Shown: positions 39,941 through 47,668 of the stretch, in pieces | How positions within the stretch are numbered: position 1 is the first letter of the stretch | Layout: the number at the start of each line of letters is the position of its first letter | Assembly: GCF_002160915.1 (NCBI RefSeq) | Contig: NZ_NFLM01000006.1 | Span: 1-64,000, forward strand | Source of the DNA: Faecalibacterium sp. An121 | GTDB lineage: Bacteria; Bacillota; Clostridia; Oscillospirales; Ruminococcaceae | Reading direction: 5' to 3' | Length of the DNA stretch: 64,000 nucleotides | Notes under the pieces: generated by a model | Told to the model about the DNA's origin: nothing | The model's input: the letters and a program-made list of their open reading frames with translations, nothing else | Database searches by the model: none | Made by a program: the position numbers and the translations under genes

Positions 39941-41842
39941 TCAGCTTGCGGGTTCGGGCGGCTGCTTCTTCTTGATGAAGTTGTACCATTGACCGCCGAC
40001 GCGCCTTGCGCCCAAAACACCGCCCATGTTGCGCTTGGCGTTCTGTACCGTCCTCTCGGATATTCCGGCTTCGGCTGCGGCCTTTACAAGGTCCTCGCTG
40101 GCAAGCTCTTTCCCGTCTGCAAGCAGGTCAAGTATCAGCCGTTCCGCCTGTTCGGTCTTGGTGGCGGTGTTGCCGCCCGCGCCGGACAGCAGCTCGTCGG
40201 CGGTAATGTCATACTCGCCTATCCACGAAAAGCCCGTTTCCGGGTCAAGGCAAAAGGCTATGGGCTTACCCTCCGGCGCAAGAGAAGATTTGTCATGGAC
40301 GATAACGCGCACATTCGGTTCCCGTTTCACGCGCCCGATCAGCAGGACGCTCCTTGCTGCGGCGCGGAAGTCGATGGAGCCTAAACCCCGGTAGGCGCTC
40401 TGTCCTCCGGCGGCTTTGTTGAGGTGTCCGATTAGGATAACGGCGCACCCGGTACGCTCGGCAATCTCGGCAAGGCGGCGGAACATGGGGCGTATCTCGT
40501 TGGCCTTGTTCATGTCGGTTTTCTCGCCCACATACGCCTGTATGGGGTCAAGGATAATCAGCCGCGCCCCGGTCTGTCGGATAGCTCTCTCTATGCGCTC
40601 ATCGGACAGGGAAAGCCCCTGCTTGCTCTCGTCAATGACAAGAATGCGGTCAAGGTCTGCTTCGGCTTCCATAAGGCGGGGCTTGATGGTGTCGCCCAAA
40701 CCGTCCTCGGCAGTCTGGTAAATCACATTGAACGGCTCATGCACTGCCATGTGGGGGAACGGCTTGCGGTTGGTACAAGCGGCGGCAAGGCGTAGGGCAA
40801 AGGTGGTCTTGCCCTCGCCGGGGTTGCCCTGCACAATGGTTACTTTCCCAAAGGGGATATACGGCTCCCATAACCATTCGACGGTCTGCGTGTCCACCTC
40901 GCTCATGCGGATAATCTCAACGGTTTCTTCCTGCGGCGGCTCTTTCAAGCCGTAGACCGCTTCTCGCAAATACTTCCCGTCTGTGATTTCTGCCCGGTGC
41001 TGCAATACCTCGTTCCAATCCTTGAAAAGAGGGATAAGCCGGTGGACGGTGTAGCCCTCCGGCATGAGCTTCACAAGGCGGCTGCAAGCGTCGTTTCCGG
41101 CTTCGTCGCTGTCAAGGCAGAGATAAACGGTCTTGATGTTCGGACGGTCAGAGAGAAAGCGGAGCAGGGCTTTTTCTCCCACGCCGCCCAATGACAGGTA
41201 GCTTTGCTTCTGCCAATCCTTTTTGAACAGGCAGAGGAAAGAAAGCAGGTCAACGGGGGCTTCAAAGACAAACACTCTTTCGCCCTCGCCCCGGTAGCAG
41301 AAGTTAAAGGCTTTGTCGCTGCCTTTCACATCAAGGCGGAAGTTTCCCGCCGTTCCCTTGCTGTGGGCGTAGCGCGGTATTCCGTCCTCGTCCCGCCCCA
41401 CAAATACGGCGTTGTGGTGGGCTGCGTCCTCGTAAATATCGCCGCTGGCAAAGAAAAAGCCCGTCACATCTTCATCAATGCGGCGGGCGGCTGTGAGGTA
41501 GTTCCTCGCTGTTCGGTTGTCGGGGCTGCGGGGCGGTAGCCGGAAGTCGGAGAGGGGCGCGGAGCTTGGTCTATCCGGCGGCGGTGCGGCTCCCTTTTCT
41601 CCTGTGAGAAGTTCAACGGCTTCGGTAAAACTCTTGCCAAAAAACTCCATGACAAAATCAATGGGGCCGCCGCCCTTGCTCTGGCTGTGGCGATACCACT
41701 TGTTGCCCCGGACGGTCAAGCTGTCGTGCCGTTTCCATCGGTATTCCTGTCCGGCGCGTTCCAGCGGTTCCCCCTGCGATTGCAGGAACAAAACAAGGTC
41801 GGCTTGGTTCGCCCGGTCTATCTGTTCTTGGGTGTAGTACAA
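39941..41842 (-). CDS. Primase-helicase fusion: DUF3991/Toprim plus RepA-like AAA ATPase (IME2)
   Basis: A 633-residue replication protein. The N-terminal half has a CHC2-like/DUF3991 part ('ANQADLVLFLQSQGEPLER', 'GGPIDFVMEFFGKSFTEAV') and a Toprim core ('VFVFEAPVDLLSFL', 'VYLCLDSDEAGNDACSR'). The second half is a RepA/RecA-like helicase with Walker A 'VQGNPGEGKTTFALRLAAA' and Walker B 'LIILDPIQAYV', then 'RTGCAVILIGHLNKAAGG'. It should prime and unwind IME2 DNA after transfer. TTG at 41842 is preferred because AAAGGAG lies seven bases before it; ATG at 41860 overlaps the relaxase stop and is the alternative. Confidence 0.9.
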   Translation of the reverse strand: MYYTQEQIDRANQADLVLFLQSQGEPLERAGQEYRWKRHDSLTVRGNKWYRHSQSKGGGPIDFVMEFFGKSFTEAVELLTGEKGAAPPPDRPSSAPLSDFRLPPRSPDNRTARNYLTAARRIDEDVTGFFFASGDIYEDAAHHNAVFVGRDEDGIPRYAHSKGTAGNFRLDVKGSDKAFNFCYRGEGERVFVFEAPVDLLSFLCLFKKDWQKQSYLSLGGVGEKALLRFLSDRPNIKTVYLCLDSDEAGNDACSRLVKLMPEGYTVHRLIPLFKDWNEVLQHRAEITDGKYLREAVYGLKEPPQEETVEIIRMSEVDTQTVEWLWEPYIPFGKVTIVQGNPGEGKTTFALRLAAACTNRKPFPHMAVHEPFNVIYQTAEDGLGDTIKPRLMEAEADLDRILVIDESKQGLSLSDERIERAIRQTGARLIILDPIQAYVGEKTDMNKANEIRPMFRRLAEIAERTGCAVILIGHLNKAAGGQSAYRGLGSIDFRAAARSVLLIGRVKREPNVRVIVHDKSSLAPEGKPIAFCLDPETGFSWIGEYDITADELLSGAGGNTATKTEQAERLILDLLADGKELASEDLVKAAAEAGISERTVQNAKRNMGGVLGARRVGGQWYNFIKKKQPPEPAS

Positions 41843-41856
41843 AAAACTCACTCCTT

Positions 41857-43371
41857 TCATCGGTCTATGTCGTGCCGCTTTGTGCGGGTCTGTGTCTGCT
41901 CCGGCTGGTCGGCGCGGAGTGCAATATCCACGCATTTGCGGATTTTTTGAAGTTCGGAAACATCGGCGCGGGTATCTTTCAGTTTGGCATAATCGCTGTC
42001 CCTCTGTGTTTTGAGGTCGGCATATTCCTGTTCCCATTCCGCAATAGGCAAGGTCTTTGTTCCTTTCGGCAGATTTGCATGGAGATAGCGGCTTGCTGCG
42101 TTCCATAGGGTCAACTCGGCGCGGTGGGCTTCCTCGTACTTGTCGCGCTTGTTTGTCCAGCCGTTTTGCAGCTTTTTCAGCTCATCGTGAACGGGCTTGT
42201 ACTCGGTGTAGTTCTTCCCGTATTCAATCAGCTTTTGCAGCTTCTTCATGCGTTCCTCGGCGGTTTTCATTCCTGCCCGGATAGTGTCGGCCTGTTCGCT
42301 GACAGAGGAAAGGGCTGCGTCCAGCTCATCAAGGGTAGAGATACCATGCTCGGTCAGATAGTTGACCGCTGCCGCTATGGTTTTCAGTTCATCGGCTGTG
42401 TGCTGTTGTTGCCAACGCTGCGAATACTTCCGGCTCTTTTCTCTCTGAACGCTCAAATACTTCATCAGCAGATTTGCAAGGCCGGGGGATTGTTGCGGCT
42501 GTTCCGGGGCGGTTTCCCACGCTTTGAACAGGTCGGCAATCCATTCTTTGAGCTTTCCAATCTGCGCTCGGATTTCCCGTATAAGGCGGTTTGCCTTTTG
42601 GATATTCCGGTTCAGTTCGCCTTTCTCGGTGGCAATACCTTTCTTCTCCATCTGGCAAGCCGCCACGCCCATGTGGACGGTGGGTATCTCGCCAATGCCG
42701 CGCTCGGCGTTGCTGCGGTGGTCGATACGCTCCGGGCTTCCGGCTCGTTCAAGGTAGGCGTTTGAAATATCCGCCCATGCCTTACGCCACAAGAGGGCGT
42801 TGCCCTTGTCGTTCCAGCCGGTCAGGTCAACTTTGTGCGTCTTGTATCTGCCGCTTGGCAAGCGGATACGCTCGCCGTTTTCATCAAGGTCATATTCCTT
42901 TTGGGACTTTGCCGCCCATGCGCCGCGCTCGTCAAGGGGGCGCATGGTAAGCATGATGTGACAATGGGGATTGCCCTTGCCGGTGTCGTGAATGGCATAA
43001 TCAACGCACATTCCTCTGGAAACAAATTGAGAGGAACAGTATTCCCGGACAAGTCGGATTTGTTCCTCTCTGGATAACTCTATGGGGAGCGCCGCGTCAA
43101 TCTCTCTGGCAAGCTGGGCGTTCCCGGCTTTCTCGTAAAGCTCCACGCTGTTCCACAAGGTTGAACGGTCAGAGAAAGAGGGCGGGGCGTGGGGTGGCAG
43201 CATAATTTCCGTATGGACAACACCGCCTTTGCGGGTGTAGTCGTGTGTCATTCCGTCCCACTCATTTGTCAGCTTTTCGCCGCTTCGGTAGGCGGCTGCG
43301 GCAACGGCTGATTTGCCCTTGCCCCGGCTGACAATGCTGATATTACAATGATAGATGGCTATGGGTATCAC
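41857..43371 (-). CDS. MOBQ-family MobA/MobL relaxase of IME2
   Basis: A 504-residue relaxase beginning near 'IPIAIYHCNISIVSRGKGKS' and 'AVAAAAYRSGEKL', hallmarks of MobA/MobL (PF03389). The metal-binding motif is 'AIHDTGKGNPHCHIMLTMRP' (HxxxxxNPHxHIM). A long coiled-coil C-terminus follows. GTG at 43371 is chosen as start since the family begins there, although the GGGAGG site directly abuts it; upstream in-frame codons look like noncoding oriT DNA. It should nick the RSF1010-like oriT at 43569-43596, about 200 bases upstream. Its stop overlaps the primase-helicase start region. Confidence 0.92.
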   Translation of the reverse strand: MIPIAIYHCNISIVSRGKGKSAVAAAAYRSGEKLTNEWDGMTHDYTRKGGVVHTEIMLPPHAPPSFSDRSTLWNSVELYEKAGNAQLAREIDAALPIELSREEQIRLVREYCSSQFVSRGMCVDYAIHDTGKGNPHCHIMLTMRPLDERGAWAAKSQKEYDLDENGERIRLPSGRYKTHKVDLTGWNDKGNALLWRKAWADISNAYLERAGSPERIDHRSNAERGIGEIPTVHMGVAACQMEKKGIATEKGELNRNIQKANRLIREIRAQIGKLKEWIADLFKAWETAPEQPQQSPGLANLLMKYLSVQREKSRKYSQRWQQQHTADELKTIAAAVNYLTEHGISTLDELDAALSSVSEQADTIRAGMKTAEERMKKLQKLIEYGKNYTEYKPVHDELKKLQNGWTNKRDKYEEAHRAELTLWNAASRYLHANLPKGTKTLPIAEWEQEYADLKTQRDSDYAKLKDTRADVSELQKIRKCVDIALRADQPEQTQTRTKRHDIDR

Positions 43372-43568
43372 CTCCCGGATAAAATGAAAACCCGCAAAAA
43401 TGGTACAGACGCCAAAGGCGGGTATACTGTTTTTGTGGGTGTGCAGGGATAGCCGCGTAAGCGGCGCAAGGGGTGCAGCCCCTTGTTGCGGCAAAGCCGC
43501 CAATGTCGGTCAGAGAGGGAAGCAAGCGGCTTTCTCTCTGTGCCGACAAGCCCTCGGCAGAGCGCACG

Positions 43569-43596
43569 CACCCGTAAGGGTGTATAAGTGCGCCCT
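43569..43596 (+). other. oriT of IME2, RSF1010/R1162-type (MOBQ)
   Basis: CACCC (43569-43573) and GGGTG (43578-43582) form a short inverted repeat around GTAA, followed directly by TATAAGTGCG then CCCT. The IncQ nick core is TAAGTGCG/CCCT next to an inverted repeat, so the predicted nick is between 43592 and 43593. It lies just upstream of the MOBQ relaxase gene, the normal place. The match to the IncQ core is from memory and exact over 12 bases. Confidence 0.87.
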
Positions 43597-43610
43597 TTGT
43601 ACCAAAGGGA

Positions 43611-43916
43611 TTATTCGCTTTTCCCGCCCTCGGTGCGTTTTTTCAGATAGCCCCGCGCTTCCTCGCTCGTCAGGGCAAGCCGGAGAAAGGCGGCGGCTTC
43701 TTCGTCGGTCATGGTCTTTGCTTCTGGCACAATGCTCTCAAAGACCGCACCCCGGACGATCAGCCGATGGCTGCGCGTCCTGCGTTCCTCTTGGGATAAC
43801 TTTTGCCGCAACACCTTTTCCCGATTTTCAAGCTGCCGGATTTTCTTCTTCCCGTCCTCAATCTCGGCTTGCAATTCCTCGCGTTTTTTTCTCTCGGTTT
43901 CGTCATGGGTGGTCAC
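43611..43916 (-). CDS. DUF3847 protein, relaxase-associated (IME2)
   Basis: A 101-residue charged protein: an N-terminal coiled coil ('ERKKREELQAEIEDGKKKI', 'RQLENREKVLRQKLSQEERR'), then 'RTRSHRLIVRGAVFESIVPE' and a helical end with 'LTSEEARGYLKK'. This matches DUF3847, found beside MobA/MobL relaxases, and by place it may act as the MobC-like oriT-binding partner. It lies immediately next to the oriT. Confidence 0.8.
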   Translation of the reverse strand: MTTHDETERKKREELQAEIEDGKKKIRQLENREKVLRQKLSQEERRTRSHRLIVRGAVFESIVPEAKTMTDEEAAAFLRLALTSEEARGYLKKRTEGGKSE

Positions 43917-43939
43917 TCCTTTCTACCTGTCGGCATAGA

Positions 43940-43972
43940 AAAAGGACAGTCGATTTCCTCGGCTGTCCTTTT
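43940..43972. terminator. Bidirectional terminator after the methyltransferase gene
   Basis: AAAAGGACAG (43940-43949) pairs exactly with CTGTCCTTTT (43963-43972), with CGA/TCG inside. T runs occur on both strands. It lies between the methyltransferase stop and DUF3847. Confidence 0.8.
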
Positions 43973-44037
43973 GATTAGGGTGTTTGGTTTACTCCGTTCT
44001 GCTCAATAAATGGGAATATTAAATATCAATACGCCCT

Positions 44038-44871
44038 TTAATACATTCCTATTAAAACATCAGCTTCGATTGTCAAATGTGTGAGAGTACGCCAATCAAC
44101 GCAATCTTTTTCAACGCAAAAGAGAAGCGGCGTCATTTCAATAAACGACATTCTTTGTTCTGATGACAACTGTACGGTGGCTGAAACCGTTTCTCTTGAA
44201 ATGGTTTTAAGATATTTCTCAAAATATTCAACGACAGACTCATTTGAATAATCTGGATTTTTCAAGTGTGCTTGCACTTTAGTCCTGATTTCCCTCAAAT
44301 GATTTTTCGTAGGAATTACTTTCACAACATATCCGTTAGGAGATAGCAATCGCTGAAATTCTTTGTAGTGTGCAGGCGAAAATATGTCTAAAATACAATC
44401 CATACTTCCGTCTTTCAAAGGGATTTTTGATAAGTCAGTAACAAACCACTTCACTGCTTTGCGCTTGTCTTTTTTTGATGCAATCTGTATTGCCTCCCTT
44501 GACAAGTCAAAGGCAAAGATGTTTCGTTCTGTTCTTTGCTGTATCTGCCTTGCATAGAAACCCTCGCCGCAACCAACATCTAAAATGTTTCTTATAGATG
44601 GCGTATCAGAAATAAACTGTATGATTTTCTCCAACACAACATCATACATGCCATACTCCAAAATTTGGTGCCGGTTGTCAAAAGACCGCTTGCTGTAGTT
44701 GGTTTTGGGCGATGATTTTAACAACAAATTTACATACCCATATCTTGAAATATCAAAGCAATGTCCATGTCTACAAATTAGGCTATTGCCTTGTATATCC
44801 ATTGATTTTGTGCAAATTGGGCATTGAAAATAAACCTTGCTGTCTGCAAAGCGTGATAAATTATTATTCAT
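44038..44871 (-). CDS. RlmA/TlrB-like 23S rRNA (guanine-N1) methyltransferase
   Basis: A 277-residue enzyme. The N-terminal zinc module has 'FQCPICTKSMDI' and 'LICRHGHCFDISRYGYVNLL', as in RlmA(I)/RlmA(II); a SAM-binding Rossmann fold follows with 'ILDVGCGEGFYARQI' and 'VTDLSKIPLKDGSMDCILDI', then 'SPAHYKEFQRLLSPNGYVVK'. RlmA(II)/TlrB methylates G748 of 23S rRNA at the macrolide tunnel and contributes to tylosin-type resistance. The gene is A+T-rich beside G+C-rich neighbours, so it was acquired. Its leader (44951-44977) ends in MRLR, the sequence at which macrolides stall ribosomes, supporting a macrolide-inducible resistance role. GGAGG precedes the ATG. Confidence 0.85.
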   Translation of the reverse strand: MNNNLSRFADSKVYFQCPICTKSMDIQGNSLICRHGHCFDISRYGYVNLLLKSSPKTNYSKRSFDNRHQILEYGMYDVVLEKIIQFISDTPSIRNILDVGCGEGFYARQIQQRTERNIFAFDLSREAIQIASKKDKRKAVKWFVTDLSKIPLKDGSMDCILDIFSPAHYKEFQRLLSPNGYVVKVIPTKNHLREIRTKVQAHLKNPDYSNESVVEYFEKYLKTISRETVSATVQLSSEQRMSFIEMTPLLFCVEKDCVDWRTLTHLTIEADVLIGMY

Positions 44872-44908
44872 TTGTTTTTCCTCCGTAATTACATCTCTGC
44901 TTCAATAA

Positions 44909-44950
44909 GCGAGTTATGCAATACGGATAACCGCAACATAACTCGCGGTT
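44909..44950 (-). promoter_or_regulatory. Attenuator with alternative hairpins before the methyltransferase
   Basis: Two stems compete. One pairs GCGAGTTATG (44909-44918) exactly with CATAACTCGC (44937-44946). The other pairs AACCGC (44929-44934) with GCGGTT (44945-44950), sharing bases of the first. A further TCCGTA segment could cover the TACGGAGG ribosome site of the methyltransferase. Ribosome stalling on the leader immediately upstream would block one fold, the layout of erm and mef attenuators. Confidence 0.8.
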
Positions 44951-44977
44951 TTATCTTAATCTCATAAATGTAACCAT
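44951..44977 (-). CDS. Leader peptide MVTFMRLR (macrolide-sensing)
   Basis: An eight-codon ORF, MVTFMRLR then TAA, preceded by GGAGG at an eight-base spacing. It resembles the mef leader MTASMRLR and the MRLR stall site of the ErmD leader, where a macrolide in the tunnel arrests peptide transfer at an Arg-x-Arg motif. It abuts the alternative hairpins in front of the methyltransferase. The function is inferred from the motif and layout. Confidence 0.85.
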   Translation of the reverse strand: MVTFMRLR

Positions 44978-45039
44978 TGTGTTGTCCTCCAATCAATTCC
45001 GCAGTATTACTCTGCTTTTAGAAAAAGTATAGCACAAAA

Positions 45040-45342
45040 CTATGAACATTTCAACTCTATTTCAGCCTGTCGGCGACGTTGCTCTCTCTGGCATACCGCC
45101 CGCCGTTCCTCGCTGTATGGGGCGGTCAGACGGAAAGAGAAGCGGCCTTTCTCAATGTCAAACTCCATGCAGCCCGTTTCCGGGTCTGCGTCAGTCTGCT
45201 GGCAGATCGCCGGATAACGGCGGCTGTATGCAAGCAGACGCTTTTTCAAGGCGGTGTTGTGGGTGCGGATATGGATAAGGGGGTCTTTCTCGTCAAACCA
45301 AATATCGGTGGTCTTTTCCTGCTTGGTAAGCCCTGTTCTCAT
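45040..45342 (-). CDS. Conserved 100-residue IME2 protein, function unknown
   Basis: The protein has 'DIWFDEKDPLIHIRTHNTAL', 'ETGCMEFDIEKGRFSFRLTA', and a basic Gln/Arg-rich C-terminus. No domain recognised. A good AAAGGAG precedes the ATG. It is placed between the TnpW gene and the leader of the methyltransferase, a position conserved in memory for related elements but not checked. Two hairpins sit just upstream: TGCCCCT/AGGGGCA around 45370 and GTTTTCTCC/GGAGAAAAC (45392-45421). Confidence 0.6.
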   Translation of the reverse strand: MRTGLTKQEKTTDIWFDEKDPLIHIRTHNTALKKRLLAYSRRYPAICQQTDADPETGCMEFDIEKGRFSFRLTAPYSEERRAVCQREQRRRQAEIELKCS

Positions 45343-45441
45343 GCAAACTCCTTTCTGTGCCCCTGTTACGCAATAGGGGCATTTTTCGGGTGTTTTCTCC
45401 GGCTCTTGACTTGGAGAAAACGGCGTTTTTGACGATAAAAA

Positions 45442-45473
45442 CCGCCCGGACGTGGAATGTATCGTCGGGGCGG
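45442..45473 (-). terminator. Terminator after the TnpW gene
   Basis: CCGCCCGGACG (45442-45452) pairs with CGTCGGGGCGG (45463-45473) with minor mismatch; on the minus strand it is followed by TTTTTATCG. Confidence 0.75.
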
Positions 45474-45476
45474 CTG

Positions 45477-45692
45477 TTATCGCAAGATTTCCGATTTTTC
45501 CGGCTCTTGACCGTCAGACGCAGATAAACACGAACTGTCGGCAAGTATCGTCTTGAGCAGCTTGTCGCGGAATGTTTCTGTGCTGCTGTGATTGAAAAAT
45601 AACTCCGCAACAATAGTCTGCCCGTTTCTCTGCGTCGTGATAATACTGTCGGGGTTCCGGGGCGCGGTGGGCGTCCCGTTCTGTTCTGTCAT
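45477..45692 (-). CDS. tnpW: TnpW family protein of IME2
   Basis: A 71-residue protein with 'MTEQNGTPTAPRNPDSIITT' and 'AELFFNHSSTETFRDKLLKT', typical of transposon-encoded TnpW beside serine recombinases. The role is unknown; it may influence excision. It is preceded by GGAG and separated from the recombinase by a strong terminator, so it needs its own promoter or readthrough. Confidence 0.8.
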   Translation of the reverse strand: MTEQNGTPTAPRNPDSIITTQRNGQTIVAELFFNHSSTETFRDKLLKTILADSSCLSASDGQEPEKSEILR

Positions 45693-45717
45693 AGGCGGCT
45701 CCTTTCTCCGGGCGCAA

Positions 45718-45751
45718 AAGAGGGACTTCCCGTAGCCGGAAAATCCCTCTT
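45718..45751 (-). terminator. Terminator after the IME2 recombinase gene
   Basis: AAGAGGGA (45718-45725) pairs exactly with TCCCTCTT (45744-45751), with further TTCC/GGAA pairing inside; on the minus strand TTTTGC follows. Confidence 0.8.
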
Positions 45752-45770
45752 GGTTGTCGGTTATTCTGTT

Positions 45771-47621
45771 TTACTGTGCGGGCTGTGCGGCGGCGGTCTG
45801 CGCCTTTCTCCTTGCCCGGTATTCCCGCGCCTTGATACGGTCATACTCCCGCTGCTTTTCAAGGTTTCGCGCCCGGTACTCCCTTGAATACTGCCGGTGA
45901 TAGGCGCGGCTCTTTTCCTTTTTGGCTTCTTCGATTTCCTCCCGCATTTGCCGGATTTCCTGCTCCGTTGGCTCTGTAAGCTGTGTCACTTCGTTCTCAA
46001 ATTTGCCGATATAGTTGAAATATATCCCGATGTGCTGAATGGCTTGTTTTGCCCTTTTCTTGTCGCGCTCATGCACTTCAATCCGGCTGATAAACTCGTT
46101 GAGAATGGCGGGGGTCAGGTCGGTAAAGGCAGCGTAGCGTTCCGTCAGCTTCAAAAACTTCTGCGCCCGTCCGCCCGCGTTCTCAAAAGCGGATAGCTGC
46201 TCTTGCAGCTCGGCAAGCTCCGCTTTCAGCGCATAGTATTCTTCTGAATACTTCTGCGACATTTGCTCATAGCGGTCTTGCGGGATCGTGCCGAGGGCGT
46301 TGTCCTCATAGAGCTTGTTCAGCACCTTGTCAATCTGTTCAAGGCGCGTCGTGATTTGCGGGATACGCTTCTGCTGTTTCTTGGTCTTGTCGGTCTGCTG
46401 CATGGCAAGGTTCTTTTTCACTAAGGCTTCAAATTCCGCCCAGTTGCTGATAGAATAGTCCTCGATTTTCTTCAGCACTTCCGCGATGGTCTGCATGAGC
46501 AAATCCGCGTCAATGATGTGCGGGGAATTGCATTTGGGGTTTTTGGCTTTTCCCTTGTGGTACTCGCTGCAATAGGCAACATGACGCTTGCCGCCATTCC
46601 GATAATCTATGCGAATGTGCATTTTCGCACCGCAATCCTTACAGAAAAGCAAGCCCGACAAAGGGTGGATTTCCCCGTCCCCGTTGGGGCGTTTGACGGG
46701 CGCATTTTCCAAAATCCGCTGTACGGTTTCAAAGTCGGTGCGGTCAATAATCGGCTCATGCACATTTTCGGTTATCTGCCATTGGCTCCGGTCTACATAG
46801 TGGTTCCGCTTGTCGCGGAAGTGCTTTGTGGTCTTGAAGTTGACAACATCACCGCAATACTCCTGCCGTGTGAGGATATGGGTCAGGGTGGCTTTGTTCC
46901 ACTTATAGCGGTTGGCCTCATTGAGCGCCCTGTTTTTACAGGTTCCCCGCCCGCGCTCTTTCATGTAGAATGTGGGCGTTGGGATTTGCGCCTGCGTGAG
47001 ATATACGGCAATTTGGTTTCGGTTTTTTCCGTCCAGAAACAGGCGAAAAATCAAACGAACAACTCCGGCGGCTTCCTCGTCGATAATCCAAAAATCCTTG
47101 TTGTCCGGGGATTTGACATAGCCATAGGGGGCTTCGGTGGCAATCGGCTTTCCACTCATGCCCTTCGTCTTAATGCCGGTCTTTACTTTCTTGCTGATGT
47201 CCTTTGCGTACCACTCCGACATGATGTTGATAAAGGGCGCAAACTCCAATGTATCGGGCTTTTCGCTGTCTATCCCGTTGTTGACTGCGATAAAGCGCAC
47301 ATTGTTCCGTCTGAATATCTCCATCGCATTGCCGACTTGGAGATAGTCACGCCCCCAGCGTGTCAGGTCTTTCATAATGCAGACACCGATTTTCCCGTTC
47401 TCTACATCGTCCATCATGCGGGAGTAGGCAGAACGGTCAAAAAATCTGCCGCTTTCGTCATCGTCAATGTAGTGCCGGATATTGGTTAAGTGCTGCCCTC
47501 TGGCGTAGTTCTCCAAAAAGATTTTTTGGTTCTGTATCGAGTTACTCTCACCGCCGTCCCTGTCCTCGTCGCCCACGGAAAGGCGGGAGTAAAGGGCTGT
47601 AATTTTACTATAATCAGTCAT
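45771..47621 (-). CDS. Large serine recombinase of IME2
   Basis: A 616-residue recombinase. The resolvase domain has the nucleophile in 'ITALYSRLSVGDEDR', then 'YIDDDESGRFFDRSAYSRM' and 'VCIMKDLTRWGRDYLQVG'; the recombinase domain and zinc ribbon follow ('LLFCKDCGAKMHIRI', 'KNPKCNSPHII'), then a long coiled coil and a basic Arg-rich tail. ATG at 47621 is preferred because AGGAGG is eight bases upstream; longer frames would begin inside virD4. It should excise and insert IME2, thereby switching virD4 off and on. Confidence 0.94.
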   Translation of the reverse strand: MTDYSKITALYSRLSVGDEDRDGGESNSIQNQKIFLENYARGQHLTNIRHYIDDDESGRFFDRSAYSRMMDDVENGKIGVCIMKDLTRWGRDYLQVGNAMEIFRRNNVRFIAVNNGIDSEKPDTLEFAPFINIMSEWYAKDISKKVKTGIKTKGMSGKPIATEAPYGYVKSPDNKDFWIIDEEAAGVVRLIFRLFLDGKNRNQIAVYLTQAQIPTPTFYMKERGRGTCKNRALNEANRYKWNKATLTHILTRQEYCGDVVNFKTTKHFRDKRNHYVDRSQWQITENVHEPIIDRTDFETVQRILENAPVKRPNGDGEIHPLSGLLFCKDCGAKMHIRIDYRNGGKRHVAYCSEYHKGKAKNPKCNSPHIIDADLLMQTIAEVLKKIEDYSISNWAEFEALVKKNLAMQQTDKTKKQQKRIPQITTRLEQIDKVLNKLYEDNALGTIPQDRYEQMSQKYSEEYYALKAELAELQEQLSAFENAGGRAQKFLKLTERYAAFTDLTPAILNEFISRIEVHERDKKRAKQAIQHIGIYFNYIGKFENEVTQLTEPTEQEIRQMREEIEEAKKEKSRAYHRQYSREYRARNLEKQREYDRIKAREYRARRKAQTAAAQPAQ

Positions 47622-47668
47622 GTGCATAACCTCCTGTGCGTCCATATAGGCTTCCTTTACACTTAAAA

